A stretch of DNA of 64,000 nt from JAIXWP01 sp965247015 (GCA_965247015.1 CBDFGG010000004.1:1178001-1242000), one strand, 5' to 3'. Shown: positions 26,676 to 36,422, numbered from the stretch's first letter. Numbers and translations: made by a program. Notes: generated by a model from the sequence alone, not told the origin.

Positions 26676-28457
26676 TTAAAGCTTCGTAATTCGCTCAAAA
26701 TAATAGGCCCCTCCTATCGAAACCTGTACAATGTACAAGCCTTGATTTAGCTGAGAAAAATCAATATTAAAGCGTTTTGGTGACACCTCGGAAACGTTTA
26801 CTTCATATCGCTTCCCCATCATATCGTGAATCACCACTTCAAATGGACTATTCCCATAACTTTCTAGAAACTCCAAGTTCATTAACTGACCTACAGGATT
26901 GGGGTACACACTAAAAGGTCTCACCAGCGTTTCCTGAATGTGCTTGGATAAAAATGCTTCTCTATGAATAATAAACGAGTTTAAATCCTCTTGCGCGGCA
27001 TTCCAATCGTTTACATCATTCGGGTGATTCCAGCGCTTAATGTGTTCTGAAACTAGCGGTGCGTAAAGATTTCTGTACTCCGATGCCAACCCAAGTAATT
27101 CGTTTTTACTAAAATTACTGCTCATCATCTCAAATAGAAAAGCGCTCAACTTCGCCTGAAAAGCCGGCTCATCCAACATTCTATTCAAAATTAATGAGAC
27201 AGGGTTTCCATCATTTCGCTCGCTTCTATAGTATTCAAAACTGTTGATTTCGTAATCGCGCATGCAAGCGTCACAGTCATAATAGAAGAAGTTCCATTTT
27301 TGTCCATAGCTGCGCTTTCTCCACATGCGTAGGTTGTTGTTGGGAAAGTCCTCGTTTGCAAAAAATATATTGGTGCCGACAACCTTTATGAACGACGAAA
27401 GGTCGATGCGCTTTTCCAGCTCTATCAATGCATTCGGGCCCTTGAACTCATCCGACTGTAGGAAGGCCAACAATGCATCAAACGCCTCATCGTCACCTGC
27501 AGAAACCTCCGGTCCACGGTCCCAACCCACTACGTCTACATCATCGGGGTCGATGCCGTGCTTGATACGAACATACTGCTCGTCATGTCTTTCTCTCAGC
27601 GATTGAATGCCCCAATATTCTCCATTAATAAATACCGCAACTGGTCGCGACTCCATGTTGTCTATTTCCAAATTTGAGACGGACGCATTGATAATATTAT
27701 CTATGAATAAAGCTTTTGTAAAAAGCCTGTCTGGCGCGCGTAGTATCACTCTTTTAAAGGCCTGCACGTCGTGTTCCTCACCAAAAATGGGGTGAAAAAT
27801 AAACGGGCTACCGTAATCTGATTTAGCATAAAGTCGCAACGATTTCTGCGATGCAGTGCGAGAACTTCTTCCGTGAATGCGTGCACCTAATGACTGAGAA
27901 AACTCCAAGTTCCCTTCAGTGTCAAATAGCTCGAAATAGAGCGGACGCTCCCATTCATCGCCTCCTTGGTAAAAGTTGAATACCTCATTCGTTCCTTCTA
28001 CATAAATGCCCTCTTCATTTCCAAAAAAATCGACGGAATCAACGGTGAGCGCAACTCTATCAATGGGGTATTTCCCCTCTTGAAAAGGATGAATGAAGTA
28101 GGTAAATGTGGCTTCGCTACTGCGATTACCGTTGTCATCAATAACAACAGCGCGTAATGTCGTACCGGTGTATACAAGTCCCTCAGGTCTGACCCATTCT
28201 TCACCAGTCGGAACGTAACTCAGCGAGGCGCTACGCTGTCCTTGGTAGATCGCAATCGGGCCCTCAAAGACTACGCTCGATGAGTCCGGGCGGCTTCCAT
28301 CTAGCGTGTAATGAATTTTTCCAAAACCTGAAGCATTATGTAAAAGCACCTGCAAATCATTAGTGTAAAAACCTGACGGAACAGAGGCTTCCACTTGAGC
28401 AAGACTTGCCTTAAAAATCAATGAGAGAGAGAACAGGAGAAGTACAATTTTTTTCAT
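26676..28457 (-). CDS. CotH-like protein with chitobiase-C-like domain and T9SS type A tail
   Basis: The 593-residue secreted protein has a signal peptide (MKKIVLLLFSLSLIFKASLAQ). A CHB_HEX_C-like beta-sandwich follows (about 25-130; KIHYTLDGSRPDSSSVVFEG), then a CotH kinase-like domain (about 135-480; GARIHGRSSRTASQKSLRLY, INGEYWGIQSLRERHDEQY, NFFYYDCDACMRDYE). The tail is a type A T9SS sorting domain (SVYPNPVGQLMNLEFLE, LNQGLYIVQVSIGG). CotH proteins can phosphorylate secreted proteins. The usual DLDW-type acidic motif appears here as DCDAC, so activity is uncertain. It ends 2 bases after the barrel protein gene, forming a two-gene operon. Confidence 0.88.
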   Translation of the reverse strand: MKKIVLLLFSLSLIFKASLAQVEASVPSGFYTNDLQVLLHNASGFGKIHYTLDGSRPDSSSVVFEGPIAIYQGQRSASLSYVPTGEEWVRPEGLVYTGTTLRAVVIDDNGNRSSEATFTYFIHPFQEGKYPIDRVALTVDSVDFFGNEEGIYVEGTNEVFNFYQGGDEWERPLYFELFDTEGNLEFSQSLGARIHGRSSRTASQKSLRLYAKSDYGSPFIFHPIFGEEHDVQAFKRVILRAPDRLFTKALFIDNIINASVSNLEIDNMESRPVAVFINGEYWGIQSLRERHDEQYVRIKHGIDPDDVDVVGWDRGPEVSAGDDEAFDALLAFLQSDEFKGPNALIELEKRIDLSSFIKVVGTNIFFANEDFPNNNLRMWRKRSYGQKWNFFYYDCDACMRDYEINSFEYYRSERNDGNPVSLILNRMLDEPAFQAKLSAFLFEMMSSNFSKNELLGLASEYRNLYAPLVSEHIKRWNHPNDVNDWNAAQEDLNSFIIHREAFLSKHIQETLVRPFSVYPNPVGQLMNLEFLESYGNSPFEVVIHDMMGKRYEVNVSEVSPKRFNIDFSQLNQGLYIVQVSIGGAYYFERITKL

Positions 28458-28459
28458 AG

Positions 28460-29026
28460 TTAAAAAATTATCCCCGTTGTAAAATGAAGTAACATGTAAT
28501 TGTATCGATCCGTGAAAACATCCATTCCTTGAGAATGGAATTCTGTTTTCATAAATTGATGCTTGTATTTTATGGTAACAAAAAGGTGATCTCCACTATT
28601 CAATGCCCATCTGTAACCCCAGCCAGGATTGAAAAAAGCCCCTCCTTGATAGTCAAACCCATCGGTCTTTTCATACTCCTCATTCTGTGCAGCAAATGCA
28701 TATCCCCCACCAATGGTGAGAAACCCAGTATTCGATTTATCAGATAAAAGCACTTGATATTCGAGACCCGCGGGAATCAGGGTTTCGTTATCCAAGCGTT
28801 CAATTCCGATCGAAAAACCTGGAGTAATCTTAGGATTTACTGTATTGATAAATGCGGTAACACCCGCTGACAGACCGCTTTTAAAATAGAAATTTGAAGT
28901 GGTCGCTCTGCCGCCATTCATGAATCCTACGCTGAGCGAAGGTCGCACTACTTGACTTGACACACTCGTTACGAGTGTTAAGACAAGCGCTGCTGTGTAA
29001 ATGAATCTTTGTAGAAATAGTGGCAT
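28460..29026 (-). CDS. Small outer-membrane beta-barrel-like protein
   Basis: The 188-residue product has a signal peptide (to SVSSQ, about residue 25) followed by amphipathic alternating strands with aromatic girdles (GFLTIGGGYAFAA, HLFVTIKYKHQFMKTEF). It ends in aromatic Phe (TTGIIF), as outer-membrane barrels often do. Its size suits an eight-stranded barrel. It is co-transcribed with the CotH/T9SS gene downstream. No specific function is recognisable. Confidence 0.7.
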   Translation of the reverse strand: MPLFLQRFIYTAALVLTLVTSVSSQVVRPSLSVGFMNGGRATTSNFYFKSGLSAGVTAFINTVNPKITPGFSIGIERLDNETLIPAGLEYQVLLSDKSNTGFLTIGGGYAFAAQNEEYEKTDGFDYQGGAFFNPGWGYRWALNSGDHLFVTIKYKHQFMKTEFHSQGMDVFTDRYNYMLLHFTTGIIF

Positions 29027-29049
29027 TGAATAACCTTTGGTTGACAGAC

Positions 29050-29057
29050 CAAAAGTA
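29050..29057 (-). promoter_or_regulatory. Candidate -7 promoter box of the barrel-CotH operon
   Basis: TACTTTTG on the minus strand (TAnnTTTG) lies 23 bases before the ATG at 29026. An inverted repeat (tttggt-N6-accaaa, 29036-29053) overlaps its downstream edge and could be a regulatory site. Confidence 0.45.
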
Positions 29058-29173
29058 TAGTGAGTTTGTTCATCTGGAAACGATAAGAGTCACATAACGT
29101 TTCCAATTGTCAAAATCGGGGGGTGAATTGTACACCCCTAAAAATGAGGTGTTCCAAAAGAACATTCAACAAA

Positions 29174-29198
29174 AAACCCTCGCTTTTGACGAGGGTTT
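29174..29198 (-). terminator. Rho-independent terminator of hutU
   Basis: A perfect 9-bp stem (aaaccctcg / cgagggttt) with a 7-base loop is followed on the minus strand by a run of T. It lies 18 bases after the hutU stop. Confidence 0.8.
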
Positions 29199-29215
29199 CA
29201 AAGTGTTTATTTATG

Positions 29216-31264
29216 TTAAAATAATTGATCCAACAGCGAATCGTCTACTAAACGGGGAACGGTCACTTTTAGTTTAGGTTCCATTTCCATAGCTCTTTCA
29301 ATAGCAAAAATGGCTTCTTTGTTTCTAGCCCATGACCTTCTAGCAATACCGTTGTTGACGTCCCAGTGCAACATACTGAGCAATCGTCTCTCGCTATCTG
29401 CACTACCATCGAGTACCATACCGAATCCACCATTGATCACTTCGCCCCAACCAACGCCGCCGCCATTGTGAAGGCTGATCCAGGTTGCTCCTCTGAAGGC
29501 ATCGCCCACAAAGTTTTGTACTGCCATATCAGCTGTAAAGCTTGATCCATCATAGATATTAGATGTTTCGCGATAAGGCGAATCTGTTCCTGAAACATCA
29601 TGGTGATCGCGGCCAAGAACTACTGTTCCGATTTCACCCGCTTTAATAGCATCGTTGAATGCTTTTGCAATCATCATTCTTCCAAGTGCATCTGCATATA
29701 AAATGCGCGCTTGTGAACCCACGACCAGTTTGTTCTGCTTTGCCTCTTGTATCCAACGGATATTATCAGCCATTTGCTGCTGAATTTCAATCGGAGCATC
29801 CTTCTTCAATTCAGTCAATACGCGTTCTGCTATGCGATCTGTTTTTTCCAAATCATCTGCACTTCCTGAACAACATACCCAACGGAATGGTCCGAACCCG
29901 TAGTCAAAGCACATAGGGCCTAAAATATCTTGAACGTAGCTCGGGTATTTGAAGTTGAGCTTTTGATCATCCATCACATCCGCTCCCGCGCGAGAAGACT
30001 CTAGTAAGAAAGCATTTCCATAATCAAAGAAGTACATTCCTTTAGCAGCATGTTTATTGATTGCTGCAGCATGTCTTCTCAATGAGGCTTGCACAGCGGC
30101 TTTGAAAGCCTCCGGATCATTCGCCATCATTTCATTGCTCTCTTCATAGCTGTATCCTACTGGATAGTATCCACCGGCCCACGGATTATGTAGAGAGGTT
30201 TGATCACTTCCTAAATCAACGTTGATCCCGCGTTGATCAAACGTTTCCCATATATCTACGATATTGCCTACATAAGCAATACTTACTGTTTCATTGTTAG
30301 CGAGTGCTTGTTGCACGCGAGTGGCGGTCTCATTCACATCCGAATAAATCTCATCCACCCATCCTTGATCATGACGCTTGTGCGCGGCCTTTGGATTCAC
30401 CTCTGCCGTCACCGACACACAACCTGCGATATTCGCTGCTTTTGGCTGAGCTCCGCTCATTCCACCTAAACCAGCGGTGATGAATAAAAGTCCCTTCGCC
30501 GGAAGATCTTGAACAGAATGATCGCCGCGTTTTGCTCTCGTCATTCGTGCAGCGTTCATCACTGTAATCGTTGTGCCATGCACAATTCCTTGCGGACCGA
30601 TATACATGTATGAGCCTGCGGTCATTTGTCCGTATTGCGTAACACCAAGGGCATTAAACTTTTCCCAATCGTCTGGCTTGCTATAATTCGGAATCATCAT
30701 ACCATTGGTTACCACCACTCTCGGTGCATCCTTGTGTGATGGAAATAGACCTAGCGGATGGCCGCTATACATTACCAATGTTTGCTCATCTGTCATCTCA
30801 GACAAATACTTCATCACTAATCGATACTGCGCCCAGTTTTGAAAAACCGCTCCATTGCCACCGTATGTAATTAATTCATAAGGATGCTGTGCAACGGCGT
30901 GATCCAAGTTGTTTTGAATCATGAGCATAATAGCTGCGGCTTGCTGTGATTTTGCAGGATACCAATCGATAGGTCGTGCCTTTATCTCGAGGTCTGGCAT
31001 GTAGCGATACATGTAAATGCGACCATAAGTATTCAACTCCGCCGCAAACTCCTTTGACAATGCTGCGTGAAGAGATGAATCAAAATAGCGCAATGCATTT
31101 CTAACCGCGAGCTTTTTCTCTGCAGGAGTGAGTATCTCTTTTCTCTTCGGTGCACGATTTACTTCAGGATTGAAATAAGGCATCTCTGGAAAGAGTGCAG
31201 AAAAATCTTGTTGGATTGACGCACGAAGCGCCTCCTTTGTAAGTGGTTGTTGGGCCGTTAACAT
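29216..31264 (-). CDS. hutU: Urocanate hydratase
   Basis: This cytoplasmic NAD+-dependent enzyme converts urocanate to imidazolone propionate in histidine breakdown. Visible family segments include ELITYGGNGAVFQNWAQYRL, MYSGHPLGLFPS, LLFITAGLGGMSGAQPKAAN and GPMCFDYGFGPFRWVCCSGS, the last holding the active-site Cys region. At 682 residues it is longer than the roughly 555-residue proteobacterial enzyme. The extra length is mainly an N-terminal extension of about 80 residues and an insertion, as in eukaryotic-type forms. No hutH, hutI or hutG is next to it. A -7 box lies only 4 bases before the ATG. Confidence 0.94.
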   Translation of the reverse strand: MLTAQQPLTKEALRASIQQDFSALFPEMPYFNPEVNRAPKRKEILTPAEKKLAVRNALRYFDSSLHAALSKEFAAELNTYGRIYMYRYMPDLEIKARPIDWYPAKSQQAAAIMLMIQNNLDHAVAQHPYELITYGGNGAVFQNWAQYRLVMKYLSEMTDEQTLVMYSGHPLGLFPSHKDAPRVVVTNGMMIPNYSKPDDWEKFNALGVTQYGQMTAGSYMYIGPQGIVHGTTITVMNAARMTRAKRGDHSVQDLPAKGLLFITAGLGGMSGAQPKAANIAGCVSVTAEVNPKAAHKRHDQGWVDEIYSDVNETATRVQQALANNETVSIAYVGNIVDIWETFDQRGINVDLGSDQTSLHNPWAGGYYPVGYSYEESNEMMANDPEAFKAAVQASLRRHAAAINKHAAKGMYFFDYGNAFLLESSRAGADVMDDQKLNFKYPSYVQDILGPMCFDYGFGPFRWVCCSGSADDLEKTDRIAERVLTELKKDAPIEIQQQMADNIRWIQEAKQNKLVVGSQARILYADALGRMMIAKAFNDAIKAGEIGTVVLGRDHHDVSGTDSPYRETSNIYDGSSFTADMAVQNFVGDAFRGATWISLHNGGGVGWGEVINGGFGMVLDGSADSERRLLSMLHWDVNNGIARRSWARNKEAIFAIERAMEMEPKLKVTVPRLVDDSLLDQLF

Positions 31265-31268
31265 GGCG

Positions 31269-31276
31269 CAAAAGTA
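31269..31276 (-). promoter_or_regulatory. Candidate -7 promoter box of hutU, possibly leaderless
   Basis: TACTTTTG on the minus strand ends 4 bases before the hutU ATG. If used, transcription would begin at or next to the start codon. No clear -33 box. Confidence 0.45.
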
Positions 31277-31285
31277 AGGGAATAA

Positions 31286-31474
31286 TTACTTCTTGAACTT
31301 GCCGGTTTTCTTATCAAAACCATAAGGGCAATGCTTGCAGCCACTCTGACAACAGTGGCCTCTTTTCAAATGATACTTCTCTGTAAAAACGATATAACCC
31401 TCCGGACTGTAGTAGTAATCCGCGGCTGGATCGAAGTTAGATTCGTTAAGTTCTGGTTCGTTCTCTTTCATCAC
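31286..31474 (-). CDS. DUF5522 small cysteine-rich protein
   Basis: The 62-residue protein has the DUF5522 signature FTEKYHLKRGHCCQSGCKHC followed by PYGFDKK. Four clustered cysteines and two histidines suggest a small metal-binding or disulfide-stabilised fold. The function of the family is unknown. It lies 21 bases upstream of hutU on the same strand. Confidence 0.88.
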   Translation of the reverse strand: MMKENEPELNESNFDPAADYYYSPEGYIVFTEKYHLKRGHCCQSGCKHCPYGFDKKTGKFKK

Positions 31475-31560
31475 AATGCTGGCTCAAATTTGAACAATCT
31501 TCTATTAAACAATTCAGAGATCATAAAGTTTATTCAACACGAATTGTTGATTTTTGCCAA

Positions 31561-32427
31561 ATGAAAAATATGCGATGGGAAGCTTCTAGAAATGCAGATG
31601 TCAAGCGTCTTGACTTGCTTCATCCCATTGTCAGCGGCAATAAATTCTTCAAATTAAAATACAACATTGAGCAAGCAAAGCACCTTGGTGTTGAACGTGT
31701 GGTGACATTTGGTGGTGCATTCAGCAATCACCTTCATGCCGCAGCTTGGGCATGTAAAGAAAATGATCTCCAATTAATCGCATTAATTAGAGGAGAAGAG
31801 CCTCCATCGTTGAGCCCCACCCTTCAGGATATTCTTGGTTGGGGTGCAAAGGTCGAATACATCACCCGTGATGCCTACGCGCACAAGGCGACCGAGGATT
31901 TCAAAATTTGGATTTTCGACACCTTCGGTCCGTCGTTCATCATCCCAGAGGGTGGTGCCAATTTCCTGGGCGTTAATGGTTGTATGGAAATATTATCTTC
32001 GGAAGATCAAGTGTATTCAGATATTTTCTGCAGTGCCGGCACAGGCACAATGGCCTCTGGGCTCGCGCTTTCACTAAAACCACATCAAACCTTACATGTA
32101 GTGTCAGCACTCAAAGGTGGTGGAATGAAACAGCAAATGTTTGAGTTGATAAAATACTTCTTAATGGACGACGACGCTGCTTCGGAAGTGTTGAAAAATG
32201 TAGTGTTTCACGAAGACTTTCATTTTGGCGGATACGCTAAAACCACTCCTGAATTAGATGCATTTATAGCAACTCAACAAGCTCAATTTGCTTTACCATT
32301 AGACAAAGTTTACACGAGCAAACTCTTCAAAGCTTTTTTAGAAATAGAAGAAAATAATGTTCTTGAAAAAGCTTTAATCATCCACAGCGGCGGGCTTCAG
32401 GGAAATCGAACCATTAACGCTTCTTAA
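31561..32427 (+). CDS. PLP-dependent D-cysteine desulfhydrase / ACC deaminase-like enzyme
   Basis: The 288-residue protein belongs to the fold-type II PLP family. The Schiff-base Lys is Lys28 in IVSGNKFFKLKYNI. TFGGAFSNHLHAAAWACKEN is the phosphate and substrate binding segment, and CSAGTGTMASGLALSL is the glycine-rich PLP-phosphate loop. HSGGLQGN closes the active site. It probably breaks down D-cysteine or a related amino acid. True ACC deaminase activity is rarer in this group. At 288 residues it is slightly short of the usual 300-330. It is convergent with the EnvC gene and the two coding regions overlap by 14 bases. Confidence 0.87.
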   Translation: MKNMRWEASRNADVKRLDLLHPIVSGNKFFKLKYNIEQAKHLGVERVVTFGGAFSNHLHAAAWACKENDLQLIALIRGEEPPSLSPTLQDILGWGAKVEYITRDAYAHKATEDFKIWIFDTFGPSFIIPEGGANFLGVNGCMEILSSEDQVYSDIFCSAGTGTMASGLALSLKPHQTLHVVSALKGGGMKQQMFELIKYFLMDDDAASEVLKNVVFHEDFHFGGYAKTTPELDAFIATQQAQFALPLDKVYTSKLFKAFLEIEENNVLEKALIIHSGGLQGNRTINAS

Positions 32428-33730
32428 TCCAAGCCTCTGGATTCTGAGCAACACCTGTTTCGGAGTTTACTTTCCAAATTTCGAAGTGCAACAAATACTC
32501 GTCTCCATCATACATGATGTTTCCGATTTTTTGTTTGATACTCACTTTATCGCCAACGGAAACATTTACATCGCTAAGACCTGAATATACCGTTTTGTAA
32601 GAGCCATGAGTCACAATCACGTTTTGGCCCGCCCCAGGAATATTGAAGATACTTGTCACCTTTCCTTCAAACACCGCTAGAACTGAAGCGCCTTTCTCCG
32701 TAGCAAAGTCAACACCGTTTGAATTTACTTCCACACCAGCAATACTGGCGTGGGGGTGCTTTCCAAATCGTTGAGTAATCACACCGGCAGAAACAGGCCA
32801 AGGCAAAGTTCCCTTGTTGTTTTCAAAGTCCTTGTTTAAGGCTACCACTTCTGGAGCGGCAGTAATATTGGGCTTCTTAGAAGTATTTTCCGCTGGTGGT
32901 TTTGCTCCAGAGGTGTTACCAGCCTTTGCCGCATTTTTTGCATCTGCCTCTGCCTTTTCTCTTTCCTTTCGTGCAGCCTCTGCTATTTCTTTTCGAATAA
33001 TCTCCTCAATCTTTGCAGCAAGCTTCTTTCTGTCTTGTTCTTGTTTCTTCTGCTGCTCCCGCAACTTCTTTTCTTCCTTTTGCAATGACGTCAGCTTCTG
33101 TTGCTGATCCAACTTGTTTTTGTTAATCTCTTCTTTCTCCTTGGCCTTTGCGCTTGCCAAGCTTTCTTTTTGCTGCTTGTCTTGCTGCAGAGCACTGATA
33201 TTTTGAGAAATAGAAGACTTAATTGAAACGATTTCCTCTACATGTCTTTTTCTGACTTCAGCATAGTGCTGTGTCAACTTCAATCGCTTGATGGCTTGAT
33301 TGAAATTTTTAGAAGAAAAAATAAACATAAGCTTGTCGTAAGAAGACCTGTTCTTATAGGCTTGTAGCACCATTTGAGAATACTCTTTCTTCAAATGATC
33401 CATCGACGAGTTGAGTGAAGTAATGTTCGACTCTTTGTTGCCGATCTCTTTTTCAATGCCGGAAATATCACTATTGATATTGCGAAGCAATTGCTCGCGA
33501 TACTTCAATTGTTCATTTAAAATTGAAAGCTGACTGCTGGTCACCTTCTGATTAGACTCCGACTCGTTGATCAACTTCTTGGTCAAGGCAATCTTTGCGT
33601 TCAAATCATCTCGTTGCTTCTGTAGCTCTTCCTTTTTTCCTTGTCCGAAGCTTGGGGAAAATGTAAACACACTTACTCCTGCTATCAAGAATAATGAAGT
33701 AATAAGTATAATCAGTCGGCTTTTACGCAT
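32414..33730 (-). CDS. EnvC-like murein hydrolase activator, degenerate LytM domain
   Basis: The 438-residue periplasmic protein has a signal peptide (to SFGQ), then long coiled coils (about 28-265, Lys/Gln/Glu-rich). The C-terminal M23/LytM domain covers about 310-435 (GTLPWPVSAGVITQRFGKHP). The zinc-site motif HxGxD appears as SNGVD and the final HxH as LLHFE, so key histidines are missing and it is probably a non-catalytic amidase activator like Escherichia coli EnvC. FtsX, the usual membrane partner of EnvC, is also encoded in this window at 54.3 kb. It is the last gene of a tight minus-strand operon, 2 bases after DUF4292. Confidence 0.88.
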   Translation of the reverse strand: MRKSRLIILITSLFLIAGVSVFTFSPSFGQGKKEELQKQRDDLNAKIALTKKLINESESNQKVTSSQLSILNEQLKYREQLLRNINSDISGIEKEIGNKESNITSLNSSMDHLKKEYSQMVLQAYKNRSSYDKLMFIFSSKNFNQAIKRLKLTQHYAEVRKRHVEEIVSIKSSISQNISALQQDKQQKESLASAKAKEKEEINKNKLDQQQKLTSLQKEEKKLREQQKKQEQDRKKLAAKIEEIIRKEIAEAARKEREKAEADAKNAAKAGNTSGAKPPAENTSKKPNITAAPEVVALNKDFENNKGTLPWPVSAGVITQRFGKHPHASIAGVEVNSNGVDFATEKGASVLAVFEGKVTSIFNIPGAGQNVIVTHGSYKTVYSGLSDVNVSVGDKVSIKQKIGNIMYDGDEYLLHFEIWKVNSETGVAQNPEAWIKKR

Positions 33731-33732
33731 GG

Positions 33733-34674
33733 CTAGGGTGTGATTTTTCTTTCTAAATCCTCTGGTATTTCGAAAGGAAACTCATAGGTTTTATCAGTGG
33801 CAATACGAACGGTTCTGAATTCGATTTGTTGTTGGTTTCCCGCTTCCTTCACATCAAGAACACATCGAGTCGGATAAGTCTGTTCGTTTTCTTCTTTGAA
33901 ATCTTCGTAGATAATTTCTACTGTTCTTTGATTGATCAAGTCATTAAAAATAGAATGGACTAATTTGAAATTAGTAGGATCTAACCAATAACGAGAGACA
34001 ATCAAGTTTTCATCTTCTGCCTTACGCACTGTTCGTTGATAGCGCGGGTCATTGGGGTTCACAATAATAGTATCAGTCGGGGAGAGCTTTCTGTCATCGA
34101 CACCAACCACACGGCGCACTCTTCTCTTATATTTTGATACTAATAAATATTGGTTGCTATCAATACTTGTTCTGAACTTCCCTTCATCTTTCTCAAGTCC
34201 AATAGCATTTCCAACAAGTAATTCCTGAAGCATTTCGAAATCAAAGTCCACGCGCGCTAACTCTGTCAATTTATCAAAACGCTCTGCGTAGTAGTACTTA
34301 TCATCTGGTAGTTTGCTGATATACTTCAGGCTATCTGGAGTGATCAGCACTCTGAACACCTCAATACCTAATGCTGGTGAAATAGAGATCCAGATAGCAC
34401 TATCCTTCTTCATTCGAATATTCGCTTTGAAGCCGGTTGTTTCCCCAAGTTTCTTAAAGTCAACATCGAGCTTCATACCCATCCAGTCGTAATCAAATCG
34501 ATTACGCTCATAACGCTTCAACAGATAGCCCGCAGAGCGGTCCTTGATGGGATCTACCGTTGCCGTTGACTTAGAAGACTTACAACTAGAAAACGCCAAT
34601 GTGAAAAATGCCAAAAGAATGAGAATGACTCCTCCTAAATGACTTGGGTTACTATATTTTTTTGAAGAGATCAT
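33733..34674 (-). CDS. DUF4292 lipoprotein
   Basis: The 313-residue protein has a lipoprotein signal with lipobox FSSC (Cys30). It continues with the DUF4292 pattern (DYDWMGMKLDVDF, IRMKKDSAIWISISPALGIEV, VFRVLITPDSLKYI). The fold is LolA/LolB-like, suggesting outer-membrane lipid or lipoprotein handling, but the role is not established. Its ATG overlaps the stop of the TPR gene by 4 bases, and EnvC follows after 2 bases. Confidence 0.88.
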   Translation of the reverse strand: MISSKKYSNPSHLGGVILILLAFFTLAFSSCKSSKSTATVDPIKDRSAGYLLKRYERNRFDYDWMGMKLDVDFKKLGETTGFKANIRMKKDSAIWISISPALGIEVFRVLITPDSLKYISKLPDDKYYYAERFDKLTELARVDFDFEMLQELLVGNAIGLEKDEGKFRTSIDSNQYLLVSKYKRRVRRVVGVDDRKLSPTDTIIVNPNDPRYQRTVRKAEDENLIVSRYWLDPTNFKLVHSIFNDLINQRTVEIIYEDFKEENEQTYPTRCVLDVKEAGNQQQIEFRTVRIATDKTYEFPFEIPEDLERKITP

Positions 34675-36422
34675 TCGAGATTTTTCGAAGTTATTTTATT
34701 ATTCAGTTTATCAGAACCACCACCCGCTTCTTGTGCAGCCTTCCATTTGTCTACCGCACCTTGGACATTTCCATTTTTAAATAATATATCACCGTAGTGT
34801 TCCCAAACTTCCCCACTAGGTTTTGGGTCATACTGAATCGTCTTTTCTATCCAAATTAAAGCTTCTGTGTACTTCTGCTGCTGGAATAAAATCCAAGAAT
34901 AAGTATCTAGAAACGACGGGTTACTCGGCTCACGATCCACCGCTTGTTTGCTCATGGTCGCAGCTTTTTCCAACTTTACCTTTCTCAAGGATAAATAATA
35001 AGCGTAGTTGTTTAATGTAAACGAATCATTTGGATTAAACACAAGCGCCTTATCGTAGGATTCATCCGACTTCACATAATCTTTTGTCTTATTGTATGCG
35101 CTTCCCAAAGAAGAGTAGAATTGCGCTAGCAGCAACGGATTCTCAATCACTAATTCTTTACCAATATTGAATTGATAAATGGCGTCTTCCGTCTTATTGG
35201 TGCGCTCCAAGCCAAAACCATAATACAAGTAAAACATTGGATTATTAGGGAAAAGAGAAGTTGCTCTTTCTCCGTATTGAACAAGCTCTGAATATTTGCC
35301 TAAACTCAATTGAATACCGAGCGTTTGTTCCCAAAGTTGACTCTTGGTTGCATCGAGTTCAATGGCCTTTGTAAATGCAGCCAATGCTTCATTATCTCTT
35401 GCGTCTCTGTATAAAAAATCTCCCTTTATTGAATAAGCTTTTGCCTCACTCTTATTGACACCAACCATGATGTCAATCAACTCATATGCTTGCGGTATAA
35501 AACTCGCATTCATTTCTGTCAATTGATAATACTTCATCAAAACCATGATCTTTTGATCAATGCTTAAATCAGTTGTTCCAAAAGCTTTCTTCAATTCTTC
35601 AAAAGAGCGTTTATCATCTCCTTCCATTGCATAAAACTCGCTGAGCTGATAGTGAACTTGTCCATTTTCTGGATCTGCTTTCACCATTTTCTCTAGTGCT
35701 ATTTTTGCTTTTTCTGGTTTGTTGCTGCGCGAATAAAATTGAGCAACAACGCCCCAATACCTCGCCTCCATTGGATTTGCTGCGGCCAACTTCTCTAACT
35801 CTTCACCCGCTTTCTCCATGTCGCCAAGTTGAACAAACATTTCATGTTTGCGATAGCTCAACTCTTCATAGACACCTACATTCTTTTCCAGCTCATCGTA
35901 CACAGCGATCGCCTCTTTGACTTTATTTGCTGCAATCAAAGCAGACGCTTGATCGTATAATGCATTCTGATCATTTGGATTGTACTGGTAGCACAACTTA
36001 AATGACTTTGCCGCCAAATCAAATTTTGCAAGATCCATATAAATCTCACCTTGCAAACGATGGTACCACGCGTTTGTAGGAACTTGCTCCACACTTTTCT
36101 TAATACGCGGCGCTGCGGCGGTGGCATTCATAAATACTGATCGCTCAATACGCGCAATCTCATAATTCACAGCTGGCTCATCAGGCGAAATAGCAAGACA
36201 TTCTAAAAAGCTTTTATAGGCTTTTTCGATTTCTCCTTTTGACTTTTGTAATTGTGCTTGAAAAAATAACTCTTGAAAACGGGTGTCGACCTTCGGCTTG
36301 ATTTGATCTGGCTCTACACCAGAATCTCCAGTTTTAGGATTGCTTGAAGCGGTGTCCTTGTTCTTCGAACAAGAAACCAAAACAACCAATGCAAGCGCGA
36401 TAAATGTGAAATGTGTTTTCAA
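34671..36422 (-). CDS. TPR-repeat lipoprotein
   Basis: The 583-residue protein has a lipoprotein signal (lipobox LVSC, Cys18) followed by about a dozen tetratricopeptide repeats (AVNYEIARIERSVFMNATAA, KFDLAAKSFKLCYQYNPNDQ, AIYQFNIGKELVIENPLLLA). TPR scaffolds bind partner proteins. Together with DUF4292 and EnvC it forms a conserved-looking Bacteroidota envelope operon. It starts 4 bases after the nucleotidyltransferase gene. The specific partner is unknown. Confidence 0.88.
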   Translation of the reverse strand: MKTHFTFIALALVVLVSCSKNKDTASSNPKTGDSGVEPDQIKPKVDTRFQELFFQAQLQKSKGEIEKAYKSFLECLAISPDEPAVNYEIARIERSVFMNATAAAPRIKKSVEQVPTNAWYHRLQGEIYMDLAKFDLAAKSFKLCYQYNPNDQNALYDQASALIAANKVKEAIAVYDELEKNVGVYEELSYRKHEMFVQLGDMEKAGEELEKLAAANPMEARYWGVVAQFYSRSNKPEKAKIALEKMVKADPENGQVHYQLSEFYAMEGDDKRSFEELKKAFGTTDLSIDQKIMVLMKYYQLTEMNASFIPQAYELIDIMVGVNKSEAKAYSIKGDFLYRDARDNEALAAFTKAIELDATKSQLWEQTLGIQLSLGKYSELVQYGERATSLFPNNPMFYLYYGFGLERTNKTEDAIYQFNIGKELVIENPLLLAQFYSSLGSAYNKTKDYVKSDESYDKALVFNPNDSFTLNNYAYYLSLRKVKLEKAATMSKQAVDREPSNPSFLDTYSWILFQQQKYTEALIWIEKTIQYDPKPSGEVWEHYGDILFKNGNVQGAVDKWKAAQEAGGGSDKLNNKITSKNLE

